The position numbers were made by a program, and so were the translations under genes. A stretch of 64,000 bases of DNA, taken from positions 1,860,001-1,924,000 of the forward strand of contig NZ_CP027942.1 in assembly GCF_005484985.1 (NCBI RefSeq), given 5' to 3'. Positions 41,001 to 48,585 of this stretch are shown here, one piece after another. The first letter of the stretch is position 1. Each line of letters begins with the position of its first letter. Below the pieces are notes generated by a model. That model was given only the letters and a program-made list of their open reading frames with translations, did not search any database and was not told the DNA's origin. The stretch comes from Agrococcus sp. SGAir0287. Lineage in GTDB: Bacteria > Actinomycetota > Actinomycetes > Actinomycetales > Microbacteriaceae.

Positions 41001-44000
41001 CGTGGCCTGGCCGGGCACCGTCACGGCGACGTCGCCGAGGTCGAGGGATGCGGGCTCGGTCGACTGCAGCGTGAGCAGCACCTGGAACAGCGGTGGCCGA
41101 TCCGCGACGCGCGGCGGACGCAGGGCGTCGACGACGGCGTCGAACGGCACGTCCTGGTGCGCGTACGCCTCGGTGTTGCTCGTGCGCACCCGCTCGAGCA
41201 GCTCCTCGAGCGTCGGGTCGCCCGCGAGCGACGTGCGCAGCACGACCGTGTTCACGAAGAAGCCCACGAGGTCGTCGAGCTGCGGGTCGGTGCGGCCGGC
41301 GACGGGCGTGCCGACGACGACGTCGGAGCCTGCGCCCTGCTGCTCGAGCATGGCGGCGACGGCGGCGTGCAGCACGATGAAGAGGCTCGTGCGGTGCTCG
41401 CTCGCCAGCTCGCGCACGGCGGCGTGCCGCTCGGCGTCGAGCGTCAGCGCGACCTCGCCGACGCCGCGCTGCGCGGGATCGGTCGGGTCGGCGGCACCGC
41501 GGGCGCGATCGCGCGGCAGCGAGATCTCGTCGGGCGCACCGTCGAGCACGCTGCGCCAGTGTGCGAGCTGCGTCGACAGCTCGCTGTCCGGGTCGTCGGC
41601 CGAGCCGAGGTGCTCGCGCTGCCACAGCGCGAAGTCGGCGTAGTCGACGGCGAGGGGCGCCCAGCCGGGCTCCTCCCCGGCCGCGCGGGCGGCGTAGGCG
41701 GTGCCGAGGTCGCGCGCGAACGGCGCGAGGGACCAGCCGTCGGAGGCGATGTGGTGCATCGTCGCCACGAGCACGTGGCGCTCGGGCGCGACGCGCAGCA
41801 GTACGGCGCGCAGCGGCGTCTCCACCGTCACGTCGAACGGACGCATGGCCTCCTGGCGCACGACGGCCTCGACCCGCTCCTCGGGCACGTCGACCGCCGT
41901 GAACGGCGGCGCGGCGTCGGCTCCCGACAGGATGCGCTGCACGGGCTCGCCGTCGACCAGCGGCGTGACGGTGCGCAGCGGCTCGTGCCGCTCGGCGACG
42001 TCGACGAACGCGGCGCGCAGCGCGGCCACGTCGAGCGGACCGTCGAGGTGCAGCACGACGGGGATCGAGTAGGCGGCCGAGTCGGGCTCGAGCCGGTTCA
42101 GGAACCACAGGCGACGCTGCGCGAGCGACACCGGCAGCGGGTCGGGGCGCGTGGCGCGCGAGAGTCGCGACGGCCGGTCGTCCACGCCCGCGTCGCCCGC
42201 GCGCTCCGCGAGCGCGGCGACCGTCGGCCGCTCGAAGACGTCGCGCACGGTGATCTGCCGCTCGAGCCGCTCCGAGAGCGTCGACGCGAGTCGCGTCGCG
42301 AGCAGCGAGTGCCCGCCGGCGGCGAAGAAGTCCTCGTCGATGCCGACGGCATCCACCTCGAGGGTCTCGGCGAAGGCCTCGGCGACGATGCGCTGCACCG
42401 TCGTCTGCGGCTGCTGCGCCGGGTCGGCGCTCGAGCGCTCCGGCGTCGGCAGGGCGCGGCGGTCGAGCTTGCCGTTGGGGGTCATCGGCAGGTCGCTGAG
42501 CGCCATGATCGTCGACGGCACCATGTAGTCGGGCACCCCGCGGCGCATCGACTCGCGCACGGCGGCACCGAGGCCGTCGAGGTCGCCGTCGGCGGTGACG
42601 TAGCCGACGATGCGCGCCGTGGCGCCCTCGCCGTGCACGACGGCCGCCGCGCGCGTCACGCGGTCCTGGCGGCGCATGGCCGCCTCGACCTCGTCGAGCT
42701 CCACGCGGTAGCCGCGGATCTTCACCTGGTCGTCGATGCGGCCCACGAAGCGGATCGAGCCGTCGCGTCGGCGGCGCACGACGTCGCCCGTGCGGTACAT
42801 GCGCGAGCCGTCGTCGGCGAACGGGTCGGCGACGAAGCGCTCGGCGCTGAGATCGGGCCGGCCGACGTATCCGCGGGCGACGTTCGCGCCCGCGAGGTAC
42901 AGCTCGCCGACGGCGCGGTCGGGCACGGGCGCGAGGCTCGCATCGAGGATGTAGTGCCGTGCGTTGCGCACCGAGGCACCGATGTGCGGCTGCACGCCGG
43001 GCTCGATGACGGCGATCAGGCTGTCGACCGTCGTCTCGGTGGGGCCGTAGAGGTTGACGGCGTGGATGTCGTCGCGCGCTGCGAGCGCATCCCAGAGCGC
43101 GGGGCCGACGGCCTCGCCGCCGAGCGCGATCTCCGTGGGGTGCCGGTCGGCGTCGAGCATGCCGGCGGCGATGAGCGCCTCGGCGAACGACGGCGTCGTC
43201 TCGATGGCGTCGATGCGGCGCTCGGCGAGCAGCCGCACGAGTCGCTGCGGGTCGCGTCGGGCGTCGTCGTCGATGACGTGCAGCTCGTGGCCGGCGAAGA
43301 GCCACAGCAGCGGATCCCACGCGGCGTCGAACGACAGGCCTGCAGTGTGCGCGACGCGCACGGGGCGTCCGAGCCGCTCGGCTGCGGGCTCGAACATCTC
43401 GGCGCGGTGCTGCTGGAAGAGGTTGCGCAGCGCGATGCGGTCGACGCCGACGCCCTTGGGTCGACCGGTGCTGCCGGAGGTGAACACGACGTAGGCCAGG
43501 TCGTCGTCGGCGGCCACGGGCAGCGCCGCCGGGTCGGCGGTGGCCCGGCGCCACGTCGCGGTGTCGGCGTCGACCGCGAGGGTCGGCACCGCCCAGTCCG
43601 CTCCCGCGGCGCGGTCGCGCTCGAGCTGCCCCGTGCTCGTGAGCAGCAGCACGGGATCGGCGTCCTCGACCATGCCCGCGACGCGGTCGATGGGGTACTC
43701 GGGGTCGAGCGGCACGTAGGCGCCGCCCGCGCGCAGCACGGCGAGCACGAGCATCGGCAGCAGTGCGCTGCGCTCGATGCGCACGGCGACGCGTGCGCCG
43801 GGGCCGACGCCCTGCGACACGAGATGGTGCGCGAGGCGCGTGGCATCCGCGTCGAGCATCGAGAACGTCGCCATGCCGTCCTCGGCGACGACCGCGGGCT
43901 CGTGCGGGCGCTGCGCGGCGACGGCGGCGAAGGCCTCGAGCACGGTCTCGCGCTCGATCGGAACCTGCCGGCCAGCGCCTCGCTCGAGCAGCGTCGACGC

Positions 44001-45389
44001 CTCGTCGGCGCCGAGGATGGACGCGTCCGTCACGACCAGGCCGTCGTCGTCGAGCGCGTCGCCGACGAGCGCCAGCAGCCGCTCGGCGTGCTCCCGGAGG
44101 CTCTCGGGCGTGTGGAGCTCGGCGTCGCCCTCGAGCTGCAGCGTGGCGTCGGCGGCGTCGCTCGCGAGGCCGGAGAGCACGATCGACAGGTCGTGCACGG
44201 GGCCGGTCGACAGGATGCGCACCTCCCCGGTCGCCGCACCGAAGCGCAGCGCGTCGATGACGGGCAGCAGGTTGACCGACGGGCCCGCGAACGTGGGCGC
44301 GCTCGCCACGCGCTCGACGCGGAAGCGCTGGTGGCGCACGGCGCCGCGCACGACGTCGCCCGCGTGGGCCACGACGTCGCCCACCGTGGCAGCGGGGTCG
44401 ACGTCGACGCGCAGCGGCAGGATGCTCGAGAGCATCGACGGCGTCGTCTTCGCGACCGAGCCGCGACGCGCCGTCACGGGCAGGCCGAGCGACACGCGCG
44501 TCTCCCCCGTCACCTTCGCCATGTACAGCGCGATGACGCCGACGACGGTCTTGGGCAGGTCGCGGCCAAGGCCGGCGAGGCGCTCGACGAGGGCGTCGTC
44601 GAGCGGCACCGACACGCGCACGACGCGCGAGGCGACGCCGTCCGCCGATCCCTCCAGGCCCTCGACGACCGCGTCGTCGGCGAGCGCATCGGTCCAGTAC
44701 GCCTCGTCGGCGTCGCGCTGGTCGGACGCCTCGTACGCGTCGAGCGACGCGTGCAGCTGGGCGAGCGACGGCAGCGGCGAGGGGATGCGCGCGGCGACGC
44801 GCGCCACGACGCCGTCGACGAGGTCGAGGACGCGGCCGCCGGGCGTGAAGCGCGCGAGGCTCGTGTAGACGCCCGCGAGGTAGCGCAGGGCGACGACGGC
44901 GCCGTAGCCGTCGAGCAGGATGTGGTGCACGCGCTGGAAGAACAGCGAGCGGTCGCCGTCGAGGCGGAAGAGGATGGCGCCGAACAGCTCGTCGCCCGTG
45001 AGGTCGCGCGGCGTGGCCATCTCGACGTCCATGCGCTCGCGTGCCCGCGCGAACGCGTCGTCGGCGTCGAGGTCGCGCAGGTCGACGACCTCGAGCAGGT
45101 CGTCGGTGGGCGCCGGAGGCTCGGCGATCGCGTAGGGGCCGTCGCCGTCGTCGCGCAGGCGCAGGTGCACGGCCTCGAGGTCGGCGACGATCTTCGTGAC
45201 CGCGAGCCGCATGAGCGCGGGCTCGATGCGTCCGCGCAGGTCGAGGTACTGCCCGATCTGGTACGTCGGGTTCGCCTCGTCGAGCTGCTGCGCGTACCAG
45301 ATGCCGCGCTGCGCCGCCGTGAGCGGGACGCGAGCGTCGTCGCTCGGGGTGTCGGTCGATCGGTCGTTCGTGGGCGTCGTGCTCGTCAC
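35019..45389 (-). CDS. three-module non-ribosomal peptide synthetase, C-A-T x3 plus TE
   Basis: A 3456-residue NRPS. C domains carry HHILLDG near residue 156, HHIASDG near 1213 and HHIATDG near 2276. A domains carry TSGSTG or TSGTTG near 640, 1706 and 2753. Carrier serines are in GGHSLL, GGHSLL and GGHSFV near 1025, 2088 and 3149. A type I thioesterase has its Ser in GFSFGG near 3285. There is no epimerase or methyltransferase domain. The first C resembles that of EntF, so an acyl or aryl starter loaded elsewhere is possible. The three A domains share nearly the same pocket residues, with a Glu at the 278 position (ETTPS), so a tripeptide of similar residues is predicted. The GTG at 45389 has AGGAG 9 bases upstream. 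Confidence 0.95.
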   Translation of the reverse strand: MTSTTPTNDRSTDTPSDDARVPLTAAQRGIWYAQQLDEANPTYQIGQYLDLRGRIEPALMRLAVTKIVADLEAVHLRLRDDGDGPYAIAEPPAPTDDLLEVVDLRDLDADDAFARARERMDVEMATPRDLTGDELFGAILFRLDGDRSLFFQRVHHILLDGYGAVVALRYLAGVYTSLARFTPGGRVLDLVDGVVARVAARIPSPLPSLAQLHASLDAYEASDQRDADEAYWTDALADDAVVEGLEGSADGVASRVVRVSVPLDDALVERLAGLGRDLPKTVVGVIALYMAKVTGETRVSLGLPVTARRGSVAKTTPSMLSSILPLRVDVDPAATVGDVVAHAGDVVRGAVRHQRFRVERVASAPTFAGPSVNLLPVIDALRFGAATGEVRILSTGPVHDLSIVLSGLASDAADATLQLEGDAELHTPESLREHAERLLALVGDALDDDGLVVTDASILGADEASTLLERGAGRQVPIERETVLEAFAAVAAQRPHEPAVVAEDGMATFSMLDADATRLAHHLVSQGVGPGARVAVRIERSALLPMLVLAVLRAGGAYVPLDPEYPIDRVAGMVEDADPVLLLTSTGQLERDRAAGADWAVPTLAVDADTATWRRATADPAALPVAADDDLAYVVFTSGSTGRPKGVGVDRIALRNLFQQHRAEMFEPAAERLGRPVRVAHTAGLSFDAAWDPLLWLFAGHELHVIDDDARRDPQRLVRLLAERRIDAIETTPSFAEALIAAGMLDADRHPTEIALGGEAVGPALWDALAARDDIHAVNLYGPTETTVDSLIAVIEPGVQPHIGASVRNARHYILDASLAPVPDRAVGELYLAGANVARGYVGRPDLSAERFVADPFADDGSRMYRTGDVVRRRRDGSIRFVGRIDDQVKIRGYRVELDEVEAAMRRQDRVTRAAAVVHGEGATARIVGYVTADGDLDGLGAAVRESMRRGVPDYMVPSTIMALSDLPMTPNGKLDRRALPTPERSSADPAQQPQTTVQRIVAEAFAETLEVDAVGIDEDFFAAGGHSLLATRLASTLSERLERQITVRDVFERPTVAALAERAGDAGVDDRPSRLSRATRPDPLPVSLAQRRLWFLNRLEPDSAAYSIPVVLHLDGPLDVAALRAAFVDVAERHEPLRTVTPLVDGEPVQRILSGADAAPPFTAVDVPEERVEAVVRQEAMRPFDVTVETPLRAVLLRVAPERHVLVATMHHIASDGWSLAPFARDLGTAYAARAAGEEPGWAPLAVDYADFALWQREHLGSADDPDSELSTQLAHWRSVLDGAPDEISLPRDRARGAADPTDPAQRGVGEVALTLDAERHAAVRELASEHRTSLFIVLHAAVAAMLEQQGAGSDVVVGTPVAGRTDPQLDDLVGFFVNTVVLRTSLAGDPTLEELLERVRTSNTEAYAHQDVPFDAVVDALRPPRVADRPPLFQVLLTLQSTEPASLDLGDVAVTVPGQATSAGVKADLLIDVATPEGDDGALVATLGFDRALFDETTAERMRDALDRVLAGFVDAPHRRVSDIPSVDAATVRVLDEQSTGRALEVSGTVLDRLAATVAAQPDVDALVDAHGTTTFADLGARVDRLAAGLAALGVARGDRVAVALPRSSDAIALVLGALRAGALAVPVDVAYPDARIGQILVGAEPAVVVTADAERAARIVADGELADAPRVVAVADVDAAGADAAVPIAPAPHDAAYLVYTSGTTGAPKGVQVAHSALATVLAQHEDVMIAAVRDRVAGTPRMLHLAGLGFDAAWDPILWLVAGTTLEMADDATRTDAEAVVRAIADHGVDVLETTPSYAQQLVAVGLLDAVADRRAPLTVAVGGEAVPQALWDRLAASDAVDAWNLYGPSESTVDAVVARIEPGAVHIGTPVATVTARVLDRFLQPVPHGVEGELYLSGVTLAHGYRGRTAETAGRFVADPHGDGTRMYRTGDVVRRRVTGELEFLRRDDDQVKLRGYRIEVGDVASALERTPGVRSAVARVVGDAESARLVAWVAGDVDADAVRRTAAAELPDYMVPTAIAVVAEMPLTPNGKVDVAALPEPTATGGSREPETDDERTMCRIVGDVLGVHDVGLDDDFFALGGHSLLAVSLMGRIRDELGATLPLRTVFDAPTPAGLLAAIGSGAGPADAGSRAEAVPALRAWAAEHPRVDGETLPLSPNQARLWFLNRLDVTSAEYSVVLQASFEGDLDVDALGHAIDDLVARHEVLRTTYPEVDGRPVQRIHEARTGVLGTEAIDTSAGFDLASDQPVRAALVETGERRWRLDLVIHHIATDGASLAPLARDVATAYAARAGGTARLQHPLPVQYADFARMQRALEDRDGARHDASLEAWTHRLAGIPDELELPADGRRPESATRAARQVRFTIPADVASAVQAAAGQAQASGFHAWLAGLAGYLHRIGAGDDVVIGSPSAGRTDPDVAELVGFFVNTLPLRMDLTDAPTLVDAIGRARAATLHAIEHESVPFERIVEAMAPERRLGRHPLFQTMLSVEEPSGVALELPGVATTPIEPDTTGAAKVDLSFTLRPQPSGDVEGVLEHDAAMFSDRAARGLVDRWIAFLAAAAEAPRERLRDAVVEPSAGILAAWGSDADARPALLDALAASIAARPDEPAIVAPDATLDGAALADRVARLAGGLVAAGVVPGDVVALRLPRSADTIAALLAVWHAGAVVSPIDAELPQERVVSMLRTARARLLVHAGIDDVSTAAAADAQLSSDHVVLVDDLAGAEPTDRVDAALDAPAYLIFTSGTTGEPKAVQVPHRALASLLASHRATLLPDAEERRVRLAHTTGVGFDAAMDPVVWLAAGHEVHVVDDATRRDPQALTVLFDERAIDAWETTPSYVAALAAQTSLADVLDRRDASAPFTMLLGGEALDAGLWTWLRERSAVDAWNLYGPTEVGVDSMVARVADAERPELGATTVDVVGYVLDGRLRPAPVGSVGELWLAGAQLAHGYAGRTDTTADRFVADPFAADGSRMYRTGDLVVVRDADAGERPSVVSLGRSDGQVKIRGHRVEPGEVETLLRGVDGVAEAVVRAVDTARGAALGAWIVAEAGEDGEALAHGLVDGVRDRVPDYMVPVGVAAIDVVPRTPNGKVDARALPELRTGGGDGRAPEGDAEVAVAAAFAEALGVDDVRADDSFFALGGHSFVAQPTIQAVNAALGASLPVQALFQAPTVAGLAALVASGGADVAESLRTILPLRREGEGEPVFAVHPASGVAWKFTSYVSRLRTSRPILGVQMPGIAPDEPEPPTAESFDELLDAYVEAIRAEQPHGPYHLTGFSFGGRLAQHIAARLQAEGDEVALLAVLDAYPTEGSALDGVAHPDDMWRGFLDANGVAPPEGDLDVHRVLALLEEAGSPLADVPTEAVERMVRRFLRLGELLDAADVPTFDGAMHVFAATEQVPADRPEPEAWAPFTTGEVTSSIVGVRHQDMLSDRALDDLGPVLDDLLDRA

Positions 45390-45413
45390 GGATGGCGCTC
45401 CTGAAAGACGCCA

Positions 45414-45434
45414 GCCCCGCGCGGCGCGCGGGGC
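45414..45434 (-). terminator. hairpin between the secreted peptide gene and the NRPS
   Basis: GCCCCGCGC and GCGCGGGGC pair perfectly around GGC, 25 bases before the NRPS start and 37 bases past the peptide stop. It may act as a partial terminator that sets a high peptide-to-NRPS ratio (inference). Confidence 0.5.
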
Positions 45435-45471
45435 CGACATGGTCTTGTGTCGGTCGGTCGAGGCGCGAGGC

Positions 45472-45708
45472 CTACTGGAACTGGCCGATCTGCAGGAAGT
45501 TCAGGATGCCGCCGACGTCGACGAGCGGGCCCTGCACGAGCGGTCCCTCGATGAGCGCCGCCTGCGGCGTCGGAGTGGAGGTGGAGTACGAGCCCACGGA
45601 GTACGACGCGTCCGAGGCCATGGCGGCGGGTCCGCCGATGGCGACGCCACCGATGGCCAGCGCAGCCGTCATGGCTGCGGCGCTCATGGTCCGAGTGGTC
45701 TTCTTCAT
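45472..45708 (-). CDS. 78-residue secreted peptide upstream of the NRPS, unknown
   Basis: It has a clear Sec signal peptide: MKKTTRTMSAAAMTAALAIG, a hydrophobic stretch and AMA before SDAS, with cleavage predicted near residue 31-32. The mature part, about 46 residues, has a Ser/Thr/Tyr-rich start and a hydrophobic tail with a duplicated EGPLVQGPLV and the ending ILNFLQIGQFQ. There is no Cys and no anchor. A strong GGAGGG lies 7 bases before the ATG. It lies in the same direction as the NRPS, 82 bases ahead. I do not recognise a family. Confidence 0.7.
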   Translation of the reverse strand: MKKTTRTMSAAAMTAALAIGGVAIGGPAAMASDASYSVGSYSTSTPTPQAALIEGPLVQGPLVDVGGILNFLQIGQFQ

Positions 45709-45800
45709 GGGATGTCCCTCCTGAGCCTGCGTGCCCGCTCCGGGCACTGCTGGTCGTTCGGGACGGCTCCGGCCGCGGGTTGGACGGCGCCCGAGCCCGG

Positions 45801-45839
45801 GCGCGGCGGACCTTGAGCCTGGCTCAGGTTCCGCCGCGC
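45801..45839. terminator. strong terminator between gapB and the peptide-NRPS unit
   Basis: GCGCGGCGGA and TCCGCCGCGC plus the inner TGAGC/GCTCA make a stem of about 17 pairs with one mismatch and one wobble. It lies 18 bases past the gapB stop and separates it from the peptide gene, whose promoter must then lie at 45709-45800. Confidence 0.8.
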
Positions 45840-45857
45840 CGCTGCCGCATCCTCGCG

Positions 45858-47333
45858 TCAGCCGATGGCAGCCTCCGCCGCGACGCCGCCGATGGGCTCG
45901 CGCGTCATCTCGACGCGCGCCGCCTGCATCTGCTCGGCCATGTGCTCGAGCACGCGCACCACCTGCGACGAGTAGCCGTACTCGTTGTCGTACCAGACGT
46001 AGACGACGAGGTGGCGGCCGGAGGCGATCGTCGCGAGGCCGTCGACGATGCCCGCCCGGTTGTTGCCCACGAAGTCGGTCGAGACGACCTCGGGCGAGTC
46101 GACGAAGTCGATCTGCGTGCGCAGGCGCCCCTTGAGCGACGCGCGGCGCAGCAGCTCGTTGACCTGGTCGCGCTCCACGGCCGTCTCGAGCGTGAGGTTG
46201 AGGATCGCCATCGACACGTCGGGCGTCGGCACGCGGATCGCGTTGCCCGTCAGGCGACCCTCGAGCTCCGGCAGCGCCTTCGCGACGGCCTTCGCAGCGC
46301 CGGTCTCGGTGAGCACCATGTTGAGCGCCGCCGAGCGGCCGCGACGGTCGCCCTTGTGGAAGTTGTCGATGAGGTTCTGGTCGTTCGTGTACGAGTGCAC
46401 CGTCTCGACGTGGCCGTGCTCGACGCCGTACGCGTCGTGCAGCACCTTGAGCACGGGGGTGATGGCGTTCGTCGTGCACGACGCCGCCGTGACGATCCGG
46501 TCGTCGGCGGCGATCATGTCGTGGTTGATGCCGTACACGACGTTCTTCAGCGGGCTCTTGCCCGGTGCCGTGAGCAGGACGCGCGCGACGCCCTTCGACT
46601 GCAGGTGCAACGACAGCCCCGCCTCGTCGCGCCAGCGGCCCGTGTTGTCGACGACGATCGCGTCGCGGATGCCGTGGGCCTCGTAGTCGACGGTCGCCGG
46701 GTCGTCGGAGTGGATGACCTGGATGAGCGTGCCGTTCGCGAGGATCGTCGACGCCTCGTGGTCGACCTGGATCGTGCCCTCGAAGGGGCCGTGCACCGAG
46801 TCGCGGCGCAGCAGGTTCGCGCGCTTGTCGAGGTCGTTCGCCCCGCTCGAGCGCACGACGATCGCGCGCAGGCGCAGGCCGAGGCCGTTGCCCGCGTGGC
46901 CGACGAGGATGCGGGCGAGCAGGCGACCGATGCGGCCGAAGCCGTAGAGCACGACGTCGGTCGGCTCCTGGTGCTCCCACGAGCGCAGCGATCCGATGGC
47001 GTCGCGCACGTACGCCTCGAGGTCGGCCACGTCATCGGGGGCGCCGTCGAGCAGCCGACCGAGGTCGAGCGAGATGCCCTGCACGCGCAGCTCGTCGGCG
47101 ACCTGCAGCGCGAGCAGCGAGTGCGCGACGTCGAGCTCCACGTCGCTCACGCGACGAGCCCAGCGGTGCGCACGCAGCACCTCGATCGCCGAACGGTTGA
47201 TGATCTTGCGACCGTGCACGTGCGGGATGACGTTCCGCTCGCGATAGAGCCTGCCGATGAGGGGGATGGCGGACTCCGCCATCGCCACGCGCTCCAACCA
47301 TGCGTCCTGAGACCGCTGCACTGCGTCCGTCAC
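45858..47333 (-). CDS. gapB: glyceraldehyde-3-phosphate dehydrogenase, long GapB type
   Basis: A 491-residue long-form GAPDH with an N-terminal extension of about 130 residues (ALIGRLYRERNVIPHV-like block), as in corynebacterial GapB. The cofactor motif is GFGRIGRLLARIL and the catalytic Cys is in ASCTTNAITPVLK. The long form usually works in gluconeogenesis with NADP. The GTG at 47333 was chosen because AGGAG precedes it; a GTG at 47357 has no ribosome site. It has its own terminator. Confidence 0.9.
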   Translation of the reverse strand: MTDAVQRSQDAWLERVAMAESAIPLIGRLYRERNVIPHVHGRKIINRSAIEVLRAHRWARRVSDVELDVAHSLLALQVADELRVQGISLDLGRLLDGAPDDVADLEAYVRDAIGSLRSWEHQEPTDVVLYGFGRIGRLLARILVGHAGNGLGLRLRAIVVRSSGANDLDKRANLLRRDSVHGPFEGTIQVDHEASTILANGTLIQVIHSDDPATVDYEAHGIRDAIVVDNTGRWRDEAGLSLHLQSKGVARVLLTAPGKSPLKNVVYGINHDMIAADDRIVTAASCTTNAITPVLKVLHDAYGVEHGHVETVHSYTNDQNLIDNFHKGDRRGRSAALNMVLTETGAAKAVAKALPELEGRLTGNAIRVPTPDVSMAILNLTLETAVERDQVNELLRRASLKGRLRTQIDFVDSPEVVSTDFVGNNRAGIVDGLATIASGRHLVVYVWYDNEYGYSSQVVRVLEHMAEQMQAARVEMTREPIGGVAAEAAIG

Positions 47334-47571
47334 TCGCTCTTCGCTCCTCGCGACCACGTGGGGTCGATGTCCATCGCGGCGGATCTCGCCGCGATCCCAT
47401 CCTTTCGCTGGAGCGCGAGATCGAGGGCGGCTTCCGGGCGCTCAGGCGGGCGACGCTTGCCCGAGCGTCAAGAAGCGGCCTTCTTGCCGGCGGCGGCGAC
47501 GCGATCGATCCGCAGCAGCAGCGCGTCGAGGCTCACGAGCGCGACGCGTCGCCCGCCGCGCGCAGCGACGC

Positions 47572-47592
47572 CGCCCTCCACGGCGGAGGGCG
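47572..47592 (-). terminator. terminator after the SIP gene
   Basis: CGCCCTCC and GGAGGGCG pair around ACGGC, 22 bases past the siderophore-interacting protein stop on the minus strand. Confidence 0.6.
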
Positions 47593-47614
47593 ACGTCGTC
47601 GAAGCGAGCGCGCG

Positions 47615-48412
47615 TCAGGAGACGTAGGCCTTGCCGAGGCGCCAGTAGCCCGTGAACGTCACGTTCGCCTTGTCGACGCCGCGGTGCTTCACGAGGTGGC
47701 GTCGCGCGCCGGTCGCGAGCGACTGCTCCCCCGCCGCATACGCGTAGCCGAGGTCGGCGGGCAGGTCGAGGTCGGCGAGCGCGCGCAGGCCGGCCTGGCC
47801 CTCGCGCTCGGCGCCCCGGTGGATCCAATGCACCTCGACGCCCTCGGGCTCGCCGAGGTCCTGCACGTCGTCGAGGTGACCGACCTCGATGACGGCGACG
47901 CCGCGCGTCGCGCGGTCGATCGAGCCGCAGACGCCGGCGATGGCGGGGATGACCGACTCGTCGCCGACCATGAGCACGTCGCCCTCGGCACCCTCGTCGT
48001 TGTAGAGCAGGCCCTCGTCGAGCAGCGCGGCGCGCTCGCCGACTTTCGCGTCGAGCGACCACTGCGCGCCAGGGCCCGGGTCCTCGTGCACGACGAAGTC
48101 GATGTCGAGCTCCCCCGCGTCGCGGCGGAACGAGCGCACGGTGTAGTTGCGGATGAAGGGGCGCTTGGCCTCCGACATCAGCAGGTACTGCGGGAACCAC
48201 TGCTTGGGGCTCGTGGGCACCTGCAGCGCGTCCTGGCCGGGACGGCGCATGAAGAAGCGGAACCACTGGTCGTAGCCCTGCGGCGTCATGTTCGCCACGT
48301 CCTCGCCACCGAGCGTGATGCGACGCAGGTGCGGCGAGAGCTGCTGGGCGCCGAGCACCTCGAGCTCGATGAAGCGCGGTGCGACGGCGGCGACGCGGGC
48401 GGGTCCGGCCAT
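47615..48412 (-). CDS. siderophore-interacting protein (flavin ferric reductase)
   Basis: A 265-residue SIP/ViuB-family protein. The FAD-binding motif is IRNYTVRSFR, with VHEDPGPGAQW and GYAYAAGEQSLATGARRHL in the C-terminal half. It reduces imported ferric siderophores in the cytoplasm to release iron. A DtxR/IdeR-type box lies 45 bases upstream. It is divergent from the MFS gene. Confidence 0.92.
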   Translation of the reverse strand: MAGPARVAAVAPRFIELEVLGAQQLSPHLRRITLGGEDVANMTPQGYDQWFRFFMRRPGQDALQVPTSPKQWFPQYLLMSEAKRPFIRNYTVRSFRRDAGELDIDFVVHEDPGPGAQWSLDAKVGERAALLDEGLLYNDEGAEGDVLMVGDESVIPAIAGVCGSIDRATRGVAVIEVGHLDDVQDLGEPEGVEVHWIHRGAEREGQAGLRALADLDLPADLGYAYAAGEQSLATGARRHLVKHRGVDKANVTFTGYWRLGKAYVS

Positions 48413-48457
48413 GCGGGAGCTCCTTCGTGCAGCGCTCGCTGCGGGAGGGGTGGGCGG

Positions 48458-48476
48458 TAAGGCAACCCTCACCTTA
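48458..48476. promoter_or_regulatory. DtxR/IdeR-type iron box
   Basis: TAAGGCAACCCTCACCTTA agrees on the minus strand with the consensus TTAGGTTAGGCTAACCTAA at most positions, and the outer TAAGG/CCTTA arms are symmetric. It lies between the divergent SIP and MFS genes, so both may be repressed by iron. Site by inspection only. Confidence 0.75.
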
Positions 48477-48585
48477 GTCGACCGCCTGCGCCGCGTCGAC
48501 CCCGAGCCGCGATGCACGAGGGAATACGATGGAGTCCTGCAGCGCTGCACGGCCCTGTCCCCCGCACCATCCGGAGACCCCTCCC

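Noticed and set aside
34725..45404. Two long plus-strand frames opposite the NRPS.
   Set aside because: Antisense frames with Arg/His/Val-biased composition and no motif; stop-free only because of codon bias.
47468..47581. A 37-codon minus-strand frame ending LLLRIDRVAAAGKKAAS between SIP and gapB.
   Set aside because: It has no ribosome site, overlaps the SIP terminator hairpin and matches no family I know; such frames arise by chance at this GC content.
35019..48412. A complete siderophore cluster joining NRPS, SIP and MFS.
   Set aside because: gapB and two terminators lie between, no chelating-group genes are in the window and no iron box was seen before the NRPS; kept only as a possibility.
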